Of a DNA stretch of 51,219 bases, positions 1 to 8,736 are shown one piece after another (the first letter of the stretch is position 1; each line of letters opens with the position of its first letter). Source of the DNA: Pseudomonadota bacterium (GTDB lineage: Bacteria; Pseudomonadota; Alphaproteobacteria; Rhizobiales; Beijerinckiaceae); the NCBI GenBank assembly GCA_023423995.1, contig JAFAEL010000150.1, positions 1-51,219 of the forward strand, written 5' to 3'. The notes below the pieces were generated by a model that saw only the letters and a program-made list of their open reading frames with translations, was not told where the DNA came from and made no database searches. The position numbers were made by a program, and so were the translations under genes.

Positions 1-1
1 G

Positions 2-238
2 GGCAACGTCATGGTCGCCATGGCGGCGGTCGCGGGCGTGACGGCAATTGACGTGCTCTGCGCGAATGGCCTCACGAGCGAGAAGGGCGGTCCGGACACG
101 GCGATCGCCGACTACTCGGATCGAAGCGGCTTTCCGAAGGGCATCGAGGCTTCGCGCGGGCTCGCGCTCGACGTGCAGCCGCAGAACCGCCTCACCACGC
201 CGGAGACGCAGCGCGCCTTCCCGCACGCAGCGGCCTGA
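2..238 (+). CDS. C-terminal end of a membrane protein (5' truncated)
   Basis: The reading frame is open from the first bases of the window to the stop at 236-238, so this is the last 78 residues of a longer gene. It begins with one hydrophobic segment (NVMVAMAAVAGVTAIDVL), followed by a polar tail containing DYSDRSGFPKG. This arrangement (last membrane helix, then a DYSDRSGFP-type tail) resembles small cyclase/dehydrase-annotated membrane proteins of Hyphomicrobiales, as I recall them; the family is not certain. No function can be assigned from the fragment. A strong hairpin follows ten bases after the stop. Confidence 0.55.
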   Translation, partial: GNVMVAMAAVAGVTAIDVLCANGLTSEKGGPDTAIADYSDRSGFPKGIEASRGLALDVQPQNRLTTPETQRAFPHAAA

Positions 239-247
239 CGCTCGGAA

Positions 248-280
248 GCGGGCCGCGTCGGAGGACTGGACGCGGCCCGC
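248..280 (+). terminator. Hairpin after the first gene, likely terminator
   Basis: GCGGGCCGCGTC (248-259) and GACGCGGCCCGC (269-280) form a perfect 12-bp GC-rich stem with a 9-base loop, starting 10 bases after the stop of the first gene. There is no T-run after the stem, so it is either a weak intrinsic terminator or an mRNA 3'-end stabiliser. Confidence 0.5.
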
Positions 281-300
281 CACTCGGCCCACCGTAGGAC

Positions 301-924
301 GTGGTGGGGGGTGCCGAAGGTGGTGTCGTGGATGCCGTAGGCGGGCGAGGGCGGCTGGGTGTTGTGTTTGCCACGGCCGTTCTCCTGGCGATGTCTGGCG
401 CCGGTCCGGGGCGGCATGCCTCCGCGCAGGAGCGGACGTTCCGACTGGCCGACGCTGCCGAGGACGAAGCCTGGAAGGCGCTCGAGGCCGAGCAGGAGCG
501 CCGTCGCCGCGCCCGGCAGCCGCCGGCCGCGGCCGAGCCGGCTCCAAGGGCCGAGCAGCCCCGAGGGCAGGTGGGGAGGAGCCCCGCTCCCGCTCCAACT
601 CCCGCGAAGCCCGCCCGCCGGCCGGAGCGCCCGAAGCGCGAGGCTCGCCCCGCCGCGCCTGAACCGCGACCCGCCGTCAGGCGGCCTGCACCTGCGCCGC
701 AGGTGGCCCGGCCGAGGCACGTCCCCGAGGAGAGGGCACGTCCGGTCCAGGAGCGGCGTCCGGCCCCGGTTGCCGCCCGCCCTGCAGCCACGAGCAGAGC
801 CGCGGAATGCTACCGGTCGGTCGGCATCCAGACCGATGCAAGCGGGAGGCCGCTGCGAGATGTCGGCGCCCTTTCCGACGAGCGCTCGCAGGAGGCCTTC
901 ATCCGCTGCGTCGACGGGCGATGA
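301..924 (+). CDS. Hypothetical secreted proline/arginine/alanine-rich protein
   Basis: 207 residues from a GTG start; a second GTG at 328 is an alternative. A hydrophobic stretch (residues about 20-35, VVFATAVLLAMSGAG) followed by HASAQ looks like a cleavable signal peptide, so the product is probably periplasmic. Residues about 60-165 are low-complexity, rich in Pro, Arg, Ala and Glu, probably disordered. A short C-terminal region (AAECYRSVGIQTDASGRPL ... FIRCVDGR) holds two cysteines and looks folded; it is the part likely to be conserved. The family is not recognised. The biased composition inflates the apparent open frame, so confidence is moderate. Confidence 0.5.
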   Translation: MVGGAEGGVVDAVGGRGRLGVVFATAVLLAMSGAGPGRHASAQERTFRLADAAEDEAWKALEAEQERRRRARQPPAAAEPAPRAEQPRGQVGRSPAPAPTPAKPARRPERPKREARPAAPEPRPAVRRPAPAPQVARPRHVPEERARPVQERRPAPVAARPAATSRAAECYRSVGIQTDASGRPLRDVGALSDERSQEAFIRCVDGR

Positions 925-991
925 GGAGGTCCCGCTAACCGATCGGCAATCCCTGCGCGGCTACCCCTGTGCGGGTATTCGGGGAACGACC

Positions 992-1207
992 ATGTCGAAC
1001 GACGATCTCGCGGCCTGCCTGCGCATGCGAGCCAGCCTGGCCGGAATCATCGATCTCGACCCCGAGGGCGTGGCGGCGAGGCTCGCCGAGATAGACGAGC
1101 AGATCGAGCGCCTCCGGACCCACCTCGGCATCAAGGAGAAGCGCCCGGCGGCTGGCGGCTTGCCGATCGAGGTCATCCCGATCGGCGCGCGGGTCAGAGC
1201 TGCCTGA
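992..1207 (+). CDS. Small hypothetical protein, 71 aa
   Basis: Starts at ATG 992 with GGGGA six bases upstream. Residues about 20-45 (EGVAARLAEIDEQIERLRTH) form a charged amphipathic helix with a heptad-like pattern, so a short coiled coil is likely. The frame stays open much further upstream (to about 359), but that part is a shadow of the preceding gene. Its last 14 bases overlap the end of the convergent hydrolase gene. No family recognised. Confidence 0.5.
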   Translation: MSNDDLAACLRMRASLAGIIDLDPEGVAARLAEIDEQIERLRTHLGIKEKRPAAGGLPIEVIPIGARVRAA

Positions 1208-1745
1208 GAAAGCCGGCGAAGCGCATCAGGCCTTCCGGCCAGGGCCCGTAGCCGCTCTCCGTGTTCATGTGCCCGGCCTGGCCGGCATCCACGATGAGCG
1301 CGCCCCAGGCATAGGCGAAATCCTCCGCCCGCTCATAGGCGCAGAACGGATCGTCGCGGCTGGCGACGAGCAGCGACGGGAAGGGCAGGGGATCCCGCGG
1401 CAGCGGCCGGAAGCTCGGATCGATCTCGGGCGGCACGTCGCGCCGCTCCACGTCCGGCAGGCCGACCAGGAAGGCGCCCTTTACGGATCCGGGCGGCAGC
1501 AGCGGGGCGGCATGCGCGACCAGCGCGACCCCGAGCGAGTGGGCGACCAGGACGACCGGCCGGCTGCTCGCCTCCACCTCGGCCACCAGCCGGCGGGTCC
1601 AGCTCTCACGGACGGGCTTGTCCCAATCCTCCTGCTCGACCCGGCGCGCGGTGGAGAGCTTCTGCTCCCACCGGGTCTGCCAATGGTCGGGGCCCGATCC
1701 GGAGAGACCGGGCACGATCAGGATGTCGGCATCGGATGTGCGCAT
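1194..1745 (-). CDS. RBBP9/YdeN-family alpha/beta hydrolase
   Basis: 183 residues from ATG 1745, a normal length for this single-domain serine hydrolase family. Start of the fold: ILIVPGLSGSGPDHWQ (residues 8-23). The catalytic triad is visible: Ser70 in AHSLG, Asp131 or Asp132 in SRDDPF, and His159 in GQAGHMN. A longer open frame begins at 1841 but would overlap the upstream cfa gene by 55 bases, and its extra residues do not resemble the family. No signal peptide, so cytoplasmic. It lies 40 bases after the cfa-type gene on the same strand and may be co-transcribed. Substrate unknown; esterase or deacylase activity is the usual suggestion. Confidence 0.85.
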   Translation of the reverse strand: MRTSDADILIVPGLSGSGPDHWQTRWEQKLSTARRVEQEDWDKPVRESWTRRLVAEVEASSRPVVLVAHSLGVALVAHAAPLLPPGSVKGAFLVGLPDVERRDVPPEIDPSFRPLPRDPLPFPSLLVASRDDPFCAYERAEDFAYAWGALIVDAGQAGHMNTESGYGPWPEGLMRFAGFLRQL

Positions 1746-1785
1746 GGGCCGGAGGTAATGTGTCTCCGGGCAGAGGTCGAGCCGG

Positions 1786-3042
1786 CTATTCCGCGGCCAC
1801 CGGCATGGCGGCGAGCTCGGAGGCCCGGAGGGCGGCCTCACGCTCGCCGATATAGTCGCGCGTGATCGGCAGGACGTCGTTGCGCCGGCCGAGCTGGATC
1901 TGGAAGACGACCACGTCCTCCCAGCGGAAAGCGGCCTCGCAGAGCGAGAGGTAGAATTCCCACATGCGGCAGAACCGCTCGTCGTAGAGCCGCATGGCCT
2001 CGTCGCGGCGGGCTATGAAGCGCTCGCGCCAGGCCTTCAGCGTCTCGGCATAGTGAAGCCGGAGCACCTCCACGTCGGTGACCATGAGGCCCGAGCGCTC
2101 GATGGCGGGCATCATCTCCGTCATCGTGGGCAGGTGGCCGCCGGGGAAGATGTACTTGCGGATCCACGGATTGGTGTAGCCCGGCTCGCCCGTGCGGCCG
2201 ATCGTATGAAGCAGCATGACGCCGTCTTCGGCCATGAGCCGCGCGCAGGATTCGAAAAACGCCGGGTAGTCCTTCGGGCCGACATGCTCGAACATCCCGA
2301 CCGACACGATGCGGTCGAAGGTGCCCGCGGTGGCGCGGTAATCCTCCAGCTCGACGGCGACCCGGGGGGCGAGGCCTTCGCGTACAGCCAGGCGGCGTGA
2401 CGCCGCGAGTTGCTCCTCCGAGAGAGTGATGCCGCGCACCCGCCCCGCGCCGGCGTGGCGGGCGAGATAGACCGCAAGGCCGCCCCAGCCGCTGCCGATC
2501 TCCAGGACGCTGTTGCCGGGCTGGACGAAGAGCTTGGCCGCGATGTGCCGCTGCTTGGCGCGCTGCGCGTCGTCGAGCGGCTCGTCCCCATGCTCGAAAT
2601 AGGCGCAGGAATATTGCCGGTGCCGGTCGAGGAAGAGATCGTAGAGCGTGCTGGAGAGATCGTAATGGTGCGCGACATTGGCTTTCGACAGCCGCGCATC
2701 GTTCCGGCCGGCGAGGCGCCAGGCGATCGAGCGCAGCGTCGCCGTGGTCGGGATGGGCAGCTTCGAGCGTTCCGCGTGGCTGTCCTGCAGGAGCAATTGC
2801 AGGAACTCCATCAGCGTGCCCTGCTCGACGAGGAGGCGGCCGTCCATGAACAGCTCGCCGAGCGCCAGTTCCGGATCCAGCACGAGCGTTCGCGTTGCGC
2901 CCTCGCCGACGAGCCGGACGGCGACCTCCGGCTGCCCGCCATCGCCGGCGCGCAAGATTTGGCCGGCCTCTGTCGTGACCCTGAGCGTGCCGCGCCGGAC
3001 GATGGTCGCAAGCGCTCTGGCAAGAAGGCGATCGAACACCAT
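1786..3042 (-). CDS. cfa: Cyclopropane-fatty-acyl-phospholipid synthase
   Basis: 418 residues from ATG 3042; upstream in-frame sequence lacks family similarity. The enzyme transfers a methylene group from S-adenosylmethionine to double bonds of membrane phospholipid acyl chains. Visible marks: N-terminal lipid-binding region (residues 1-110), VAHHYDLS (123-130), YSCAYF (144-149), the SAM-binding glycine loop LEIGSGWGG (180-188), ITLSEEQ (205-211), SVGMFEHVG (247-255) and the family-specific IRKYIFPGGHLP (294-305). All are typical of bacterial CFA synthases. The product acts at the inner face of the inner membrane and usually protects against acid or solvent stress. Paralogues acting on other lipids share these motifs. 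Confidence 0.9.
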   Translation of the reverse strand: MVFDRLLARALATIVRRGTLRVTTEAGQILRAGDGGQPEVAVRLVGEGATRTLVLDPELALGELFMDGRLLVEQGTLMEFLQLLLQDSHAERSKLPIPTTATLRSIAWRLAGRNDARLSKANVAHHYDLSSTLYDLFLDRHRQYSCAYFEHGDEPLDDAQRAKQRHIAAKLFVQPGNSVLEIGSGWGGLAVYLARHAGAGRVRGITLSEEQLAASRRLAVREGLAPRVAVELEDYRATAGTFDRIVSVGMFEHVGPKDYPAFFESCARLMAEDGVMLLHTIGRTGEPGYTNPWIRKYIFPGGHLPTMTEMMPAIERSGLMVTDVEVLRLHYAETLKAWRERFIARRDEAMRLYDERFCRMWEFYLSLCEAAFRWEDVVVFQIQLGRRNDVLPITRDYIGEREAALRASELAAMPVAAE

Positions 3043-3255
3043 GGCGTGGTCCCGACAGCAAACCCGACGACGATAAGATTCGCCGACGCTTCCCTTTCCG
3101 CAAGAGCGAAGGTCATGCGCACGCGGCATGACTGCCGGTTGTGTCAGGGGTCGAACATGCAATCATCGCGGGATCATCCGCCGTCGCAGCATCGGTGAGG
3201 GATTGCTCGTTGCGACTTAAGGTTGCATGATCTCGCTCGGTTCAGGGCAGGCCGG

Positions 3256-5652
3256 ATGCAGCAATCTCCCGCTCACAAGAACATCGTCGTCTTCGCCGAC
3301 GGGACCGGAAACGGGGCGTCCGCCCTCAACAAGACGAATGTCTGGCGGCTGTATCGCGCCGTCGACCTGTCGGATCCCCCGCCGGATGGCAGGCCGCGGC
3401 AGGTTGCATTCTACATCGACGGCGTCGGCACCTCGTCATTCCGGCCGCTCGCGCTCATCGGCAGCATCTTCGGCATCGGGGTCGCCCGAAATGCCAAGGA
3501 AATGTACAAGTTCATCTGCCGCAATTACGCGCCCGGCGACAATATCTACGCCTTCGGGTTCAGCCGCGGGGCTTTCACGGCGCGTGTCCTGACGAGCCTG
3601 ATCGCCACCCAGGGCGTCGTCCAATACACGACCGAGGAGGAACTGGAGCGCGGTGCTGCCGACGCGTACAGGGCCTACCGGCGCCGCTACAAGCTGCCGA
3701 TCTTCGGGCGCAAGGACACGACGAAGCCGACGGATGCGAAGAAGCGGGTCGGCATCGTCGATGTCCTTCGTGACATCCGCGATGTCTCCATCCGCGCCTG
3801 GCGCCGGCTGCGCGGAATTCCGAATGAGCTGCCGCTCCCCCCGCATCAGGCGGATATCACCTTTGTCGGTGTCTGGGACACCGTCTCCGCCTATGGCCTG
3901 CCCATCGAGGAGCTGACGCGCGGCATCGACGGCTGGGTGTGGCCGCTCTCTATGCCGAACTACCGCTTGTCGGAGCGGGTCCGCTGCGCGCGTCATGCGC
4001 TGGCGCTGGACGAGGAGCGCGACAGCTTTCAGCCGCTCCTCTGGGACGAGGCGCATGAGGCCGATCTCGAGGCGAAGGGCGCGGTGCCCCCGGGGCGCAT
4101 GCAGCAGGTCTGGTTCGCCGGCGTCCACGCGAATGTCGGGGGCGGCTATGCGGACGATCGGCTGTCGCTCGTTCCGCTCGAATGGATGATGGCCGAGGCG
4201 GCCAAGGCAGGGCTGCGCTATGTTCCGGGCCACCTCCGGGAGCCCCTGCCGGCGGCGAGCCCCTTCGGCCGCCGCTATGATTCCCGCAGCGGCATCGCCG
4301 CCTATTACCGCTACCAGCCACGCAAGCTGAGCGCCCGGCTGCTCCAGCCTGATCCGACGGCGCGCCTGCAGCAGAATCCCAGCCGGAGAGATCGCGGCTT
4401 CCTGCGCCGGATCATCGTGCATGAGAGCGTGTTCCAGCGGGTCACGCACGGGCTCGACCGCTACGCCCCGATCGGGCTTCCGGCCGAGTTCGAGATCGTC
4501 GATGCCAAAGGCAATCTCCGGACGGTGCACGACCCGCTGCGTGCGGACCGCCAGGAATGGGTCTGGAACGACGTTTGGCGACGGCGGGTGAACTATTTCG
4601 CCATTCTCGGGCTCTCCCTCGTCCTCGCCTCCCTGCCACTCGTGCAGAGCTACTGGCCGCCATCCGCCTGCCTCGGCCCGCAATGCGTCCTCAGCCCTCT
4701 CCTGACCGGAGCCGGCATGTTCCTGCCGGGCTTTGCCGCGCCGTGGCTCGACTCCTTCGCCCGGGCGCCCGGGACGGCCGCGGCTCTCGTCATCGGCCTC
4801 ATGGCCCTGCTCGGACGGAGCACGTCGCTCGAGCATAGGATCCGGGATGGCATGCGCGAGATCTGGGCGCATTCGCTTCAGATCCCCCTCCCGGGAGGCG
4901 TCGCTCGCACGGAAGCCGGGAAGAGCCGCGGGCGCCCGCGGAACTGGCTCTACTGGTTCCGCACGAGCCGATTGTACCAGCGGGGCTTCCAATACCTGAA
5001 ATGGTGGTTCGCGCCCGCCGCCTTCGGCAGCGTGCTTCTCGGGGCTGCAACGGTGACCGTCCTCGCGCTGGCCGTGATTCTCGCCGGGCGGTTCGACCTC
5101 GTGCGTCGCGAGGCCGACGGCAGCATCTGCGCGCTGCAGGCGGGAGAGGCGGTCCCCCTCGAGCCGGGGCATTACTCGACGAAGCAGCTCTGCTGGCCGC
5201 TCGGGCATCAGCTCCGCAAAGGGACGAACTACCGGATCAACATCGCGGTCGCCCATCGCTGGCGCGACGAGGACATCGCGACCGATCCCTTGGGGTTTGG
5301 CAACGAGCGGATGCCCGCGCCGGCCAAGTTCGGCGCCTACCTGGTTCGCCGGTCGGCGGCTGATCGCTGGTTCCAGCCCGTGCTGCGGATCACCTCGCCG
5401 GGAGGATCGGCGAGGGTGCAGCCTCTCGACTTCCGCTGCCGCTGCGGCGCGGCAACGGCAGCCGGAGGCCCGGTCACCTACACGGCGGAATTCACCGCAC
5501 TGGCTGACGGAGAGGCGAGCCTCTTCATCAACGACGCGGTGATCGCGGTGCCGTTCTTCTCCAAGGACTCGTTCGGCGTGACGCCCGAGTTCTACGGCAA
5601 CAATTTCGGCACGGCGTCAGTCGAACTGACCCCGGCCGACGACAGGCCGTGA
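3256..5652 (+). CDS. DUF2235 (Tle1-like) alpha/beta hydrolase with C-terminal membrane segments
   Basis: 798 residues from ATG 3256, chosen over TTG 3223 because a GGGCAGG ribosome site precedes it. The N-terminal half is a DUF2235 hydrolase: FADGTGN (13-19), nucleophile Ser103 in GFSRG (101-105), an Asp in VGVWDTVSAYG (about 206-216) and WFAGVHANVGGGY (about 286-298) that probably holds the catalytic His. DUF2235 includes the Tle1 phospholipase effectors of type VI secretion. Here the second half has hydrophobic segments near residues 446-465, 505-522 and 589-612 and then a beta-rich region of about 180 residues. No vgrG, PAAR, hcp or immunity-like gene is nearby, so a housekeeping membrane hydrolase is as likely as an effector. 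Convergent with purB. Confidence 0.8.
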   Translation: MQQSPAHKNIVVFADGTGNGASALNKTNVWRLYRAVDLSDPPPDGRPRQVAFYIDGVGTSSFRPLALIGSIFGIGVARNAKEMYKFICRNYAPGDNIYAFGFSRGAFTARVLTSLIATQGVVQYTTEEELERGAADAYRAYRRRYKLPIFGRKDTTKPTDAKKRVGIVDVLRDIRDVSIRAWRRLRGIPNELPLPPHQADITFVGVWDTVSAYGLPIEELTRGIDGWVWPLSMPNYRLSERVRCARHALALDEERDSFQPLLWDEAHEADLEAKGAVPPGRMQQVWFAGVHANVGGGYADDRLSLVPLEWMMAEAAKAGLRYVPGHLREPLPAASPFGRRYDSRSGIAAYYRYQPRKLSARLLQPDPTARLQQNPSRRDRGFLRRIIVHESVFQRVTHGLDRYAPIGLPAEFEIVDAKGNLRTVHDPLRADRQEWVWNDVWRRRVNYFAILGLSLVLASLPLVQSYWPPSACLGPQCVLSPLLTGAGMFLPGFAAPWLDSFARAPGTAAALVIGLMALLGRSTSLEHRIRDGMREIWAHSLQIPLPGGVARTEAGKSRGRPRNWLYWFRTSRLYQRGFQYLKWWFAPAAFGSVLLGAATVTVLALAVILAGRFDLVRREADGSICALQAGEAVPLEPGHYSTKQLCWPLGHQLRKGTNYRINIAVAHRWRDEDIATDPLGFGNERMPAPAKFGAYLVRRSAADRWFQPVLRITSPGGSARVQPLDFRCRCGAATAAGGPVTYTAEFTALADGEASLFINDAVIAVPFFSKDSFGVTPEFYGNNFGTASVELTPADDRP

Positions 5653-5662
5653 GGGCTAAGCC

Positions 5663-6970
5663 TCACCCCGCCCCGAACACCCGGCGGAAGATCGTGTCGA
5701 CGTGCTTGAGGTGGTAGCCGAGGTCGAACAGCTCCTCGAGCTCCGTCGCGGAGAGCTTCGAGGACACGTCCGGGTCCTTCTTCAGCAGCGTGAGGAAGTC
5801 GCCTTCGCCGCGCCAGACCGGCATGGCGTTGCGCTGCACCCAGGCATAGGAATCCTCGCGGCTGACGCCCCGCTGCGTCAGGGCGAGCAGCACGCGCTGC
5901 GAGTGGATGAGCCCGCCGAGGCGGTCGAGGTTCTTCCGCATGTTCTCGGGATAGACGAGCAGCTTGTCGACGACGCCCGTCAGCCGGGCGAGCGCGAAAT
6001 CCAGCGTCACCGTCGCGTCCGGGCCGATCATGCGCTCGACCGAGGAATGGGAAATGTCGCGCTCGTGCCAGAGCGCGACGTTTTCCATGGCGGGCATCGC
6101 ATAGACGCGCACCATGCGGGCGAGGCCCGTCAGGTTCTCGGTCAGGACCGGGTTGCGCTTGTGCGGCATGGCGGAGGAGCCCTTCTGGCCCTCGGAGAAG
6201 AACTCCTCGGCCTCCAGCACCTCCGTGCGCTGCATGTGGCGGATCTCGATCGCGAGCCGCTCCACGGACGAGGCGATCACGCCGAGCGTGGCGAAGAACA
6301 TGGCGTGGCGGTCGCGCGGGATGACCTGGGTCGAGACCGGCTCCGGCTCGAGGCCCAGCTTCTCCGCCACGTATTCCTCCACGCGCGGATCGATATTGGC
6401 GAAGGTGCCGACCGCCCCCGAGATGGCGCAGGTCGCGACCTCGCGCCGGGCAAAAAGCAGCCGCTGCTTGGCGCGGTCGAACTCGGCATAGGCCTGGGCG
6501 AGCTTGAGCCCGAAGGTGACGGGCTCGGCATGGATGCCATGCGAGCGGCCGATCGCGGGGGTCATCTTGTGCTCGAAGGCCCGGCGCTTCAGCGCCGCGA
6601 GCAGCGCGTCGAGATCGGCCAGCAAGATGTCGGCCGCGCGCACGAGCTGGACGTTGAGGCAGGTGTCGAGCACGTCCGACGAGGTCATGCCCTGGTGGAC
6701 GAACCGCGCCTCGGGCCCGACATGCTCGGCAAGGTGGGTCAGGAAGGCGATCACGTCGTGCTTGGTGACGCGCTCGATTTCGTCGATGCGGTCGACGTCG
6801 AACACGGCCTTCGAGCCACGCTCCCAGATCGCCTCGGCCGCTTCCTTCGGAACGACGCCGATCTCGGCCAGCGCCGAGGTCGCATGCGCCTCGATCTCGA
6901 ACCAGATGCGGAACCGGGTCTCGGGCGACCAGATGGCCGTCATCTCGGGGCGGGAATAGCGCGGGATCAT
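5663..6970 (-). CDS. purB: Adenylosuccinate lyase
   Basis: 435 residues, the normal length of the short purB type. It cleaves SAICAR to AICAR and adenylosuccinate to AMP plus fumarate in purine synthesis. The fumarase/aspartase superfamily signature SSAMPHKRNP is at about residues 264-273. HQGMTSSDVLDT (about 92-103) and GRSHGIHAEP (about 145-154) match conserved regions 1 and 2 of the fold, including the catalytic His. The start MIPRYSRPEM is the usual family N-terminus. Its stop lies 10 bases from the stop of the convergent DUF2235 gene, so the two 3' ends nearly meet. Confidence 0.97.
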   Translation of the reverse strand: MIPRYSRPEMTAIWSPETRFRIWFEIEAHATSALAEIGVVPKEAAEAIWERGSKAVFDVDRIDEIERVTKHDVIAFLTHLAEHVGPEARFVHQGMTSSDVLDTCLNVQLVRAADILLADLDALLAALKRRAFEHKMTPAIGRSHGIHAEPVTFGLKLAQAYAEFDRAKQRLLFARREVATCAISGAVGTFANIDPRVEEYVAEKLGLEPEPVSTQVIPRDRHAMFFATLGVIASSVERLAIEIRHMQRTEVLEAEEFFSEGQKGSSAMPHKRNPVLTENLTGLARMVRVYAMPAMENVALWHERDISHSSVERMIGPDATVTLDFALARLTGVVDKLLVYPENMRKNLDRLGGLIHSQRVLLALTQRGVSREDSYAWVQRNAMPVWRGEGDFLTLLKKDPDVSSKLSATELEELFDLGYHLKHVDTIFRRVFGAG

Positions 6971-7046
6971 TTAGGCCTGTAATCTTTCTGGTTGTGAACT
7001 TCAGGCGTCTGCGCAACCTTTGCGTGCTTATCGTCGGAGGTTCGCG

Positions 7047-7430
7047 ATGCCTGAAAACAAGCCGGTGCGGTCAGCGGAGATCATGGCTATCTCCCTCAAG
7101 GACCCGTCACAAGCGGAAGCGGTGAAAGCGAACCCTGACACGGCTGAAGGAATCGCCGCGGACGCCATCCGGAGAGCTGACGAGGTCAACCGCGGTGCTC
7201 GGTTCGCCAGCGCCCTCGAGGCAGATCGAGTTGTCTATCGCCTGACCACCATGTTTCTCGGGTTCTCGATCGTTCTCATCGCACTCGGCATTATTAGCAT
7301 GAAGCTGGCAGGGCTGCTCCTGAAGACCCCGCCACACGATGTCACGATCCCTGAATCGCTCGTCGCGATAGCCTCAGCGGCCGTAGGCGCGTTGGCGGGG
7401 CTGCTCAGTCCTCTCGCAAATCGAGCTTGA
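7047..7430 (+). CDS. Small hypothetical membrane protein, 127 aa
   Basis: ATG 7047 is preceded by GGAGG with a six-base gap, a clear ribosome site that fixes the start. The first 60 residues are polar and charged; two membrane helices follow at about residues 68-90 (MFLGFSIVLIALGIISMKLAGLL) and 104-122 (SLVAIASAAVGALAGLLSPL). The layout, a cytoplasmic head and a helical hairpin with Gly/Ala-rich second helix, is seen in many unassigned small membrane proteins. It ends 15 bases before the end of the convergent rpe gene. No family recognised. Confidence 0.7.
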   Translation: MPENKPVRSAEIMAISLKDPSQAEAVKANPDTAEGIAADAIRRADEVNRGARFASALEADRVVYRLTTMFLGFSIVLIALGIISMKLAGLLLKTPPHDVTIPESLVAIASAAVGALAGLLSPLANRA

Positions 7431-7445
7431 GGACAAAACCCACTC

Positions 7446-8129
7446 TCAGGCCCAGGTGCCGGTCGCTCGTTCGGCCGCCTGGCGGATGCCTTCGAGATTG
7501 TCGCGATAGCGCTCCGAGCCGCCTTTCAGGGCGGCGGAGCCGGCGACGAGCACATTGGCGCCGGCCTGCGCGGCGGCGGGCGCCGTCTCGGCCGTGATGC
7601 CGCCATCGACCTGGATGTCGATCCCGCGCCCGGCCGTCATCGCGGCGATGCGGCGGATCTTCTCGCACACGGCCGGGATGAAGGCCTGGCCGCCGAAGCC
7701 GGGATTGACGCTCATGACCAGGACCAGGTCGACGAGGTCGAGCACCGGCTCGATGGCGCTCTCCGGCGTTCCGGGATTGATGGCGACGCCAGCGCGCCTG
7801 CCGAGTCCCCGGATGGTCTGGAGCGAGCGGTGGAGATGCGGCCCGGCCTCCGTGTGAACCGTGATGATGTCGGCCCCGGCCTCGGCGAAAGCCGCCAGAT
7901 AGGGATCGGCCGGCGCGATCATCAGGTGGGCGTCGAGCGTCTTGCCGGTCAGCCGGCGGACGGCCCGCACCATGTCAGGTCCGAAGGAGATGTTGGGGAC
8001 AAAATGACCGTCCATGACATCGAGATGGATCCAGTCGGCCCCAGCGGCATCGAGGTCGCGAACGACATCGCCGATGGTCGCGAAATCGGCAGACAGGATC
8101 GACGGGGCGAGAAGGATCGGCTTGGTCAT
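7446..8129 (-). CDS. rpe: Ribulose-phosphate 3-epimerase
   Basis: 227 residues, full length. It interconverts ribulose 5-phosphate and xylulose 5-phosphate in the pentose phosphate pathway or Calvin cycle. Visible TIM-barrel marks: LAPSILSADF (7-16), metal and catalytic residues in HLDVMDGHFVPN (35-46), AHLM (about 71-74), NPGTPES (about 117-123), MSVNPGFGGQAF (about 139-150) and catalytic Asp in VDGGI (about 174-178), followed by the phosphate-binding AGSAA. Start MTKPILLAPS is standard. About 600 bases upstream hold no supported gene. Confidence 0.96.
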   Translation of the reverse strand: MTKPILLAPSILSADFATIGDVVRDLDAAGADWIHLDVMDGHFVPNISFGPDMVRAVRRLTGKTLDAHLMIAPADPYLAAFAEAGADIITVHTEAGPHLHRSLQTIRGLGRRAGVAINPGTPESAIEPVLDLVDLVLVMSVNPGFGGQAFIPAVCEKIRRIAAMTAGRGIDIQVDGGITAETAPAAAQAGANVLVAGSAALKGGSERYRDNLEGIRQAAERATGTWA

Positions 8130-8736
8130 GGGATGTCACGCGGTACCACCCGCATGCCGCGCGGGCAACGACGGGCCGGGGTCTGGCAGCTCTTTACGGG
8201 CGATTAACCACGCCGGCCCCATCACAGGATCAGCGTATCAGGCGATTCCTGGATGCTGCGATCCGGGAATGGCAGGAGGATGGTATCGGGGGAGTGCAGG
8301 ATCAAGGTGAGGACGGCGCCGGTGCAGCAAGGTGTCGTCTGCCCCGGATGAGCCGGGCGGCGGCTCGACCCTGACTGGGGGCTGCGACCTGGAGCCGGTT
8401 GCGTCCTTCGACTTCCGCGGTCCCAGTTGGGCGGTTGCCGAACTGGCCCTGGTCGCGCGGGGGGAGGGGCCTTCGGTCGGGCGAAGGCGCCACGAGGCCC
8501 GGCGCGGCGGCCGGGAGCAGAGAGGCGCCGAGGGAGAGCCGCCCATCGGTTGAAGAGGGGTGGCCGTGGTGAAGCTTAGCGCGGTTTCCTCCACGGCGAT
8601 CGAGGCTCCTTCAGGCAGCGCGCGAGCGGCCTGATGTGCCATCGAAGCTGCGTTTCCTAAGCTTTTGCTGAGATTAAGGATTACCGGATGGGCGCACAAT
8701 CCGGATGAACTGCATCCGTTGCAGGAGAATTCGCGC
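8130..8736. other. 607-base stretch without a supported gene
   Basis: Between rpe (read leftwards) and the end of the P1 peptidase gene. Open frames on both strands give arginine/proline-rich products with no recognisable motif. The part nearest rpe (about 8130-8240), which includes the more AT-rich string CTTTACGGGCGATTAACC, is the likely place of the rpe promoter, but no clear -35/-10 pair can be defended. Near 8660-8700 a short stretch translates as VILNLSK, a string typical of decayed dispersed repeats in Hyphomicrobiales, too short to call. Confidence 0.4.

Noticed and set aside
3436..5256. Minus-strand open frame of 606 codons opposite the DUF2235 gene
   Set aside because: Its product is Arg/Glu/Ala-rich without any motif, while the plus strand carries a complete hydrolase; it is a high-GC antisense shadow.
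8660..8700. Fragment translating as VILNLSK, like a dispersed repeat
   Set aside because: Too short and diverged to assign to a repeat family by eye.
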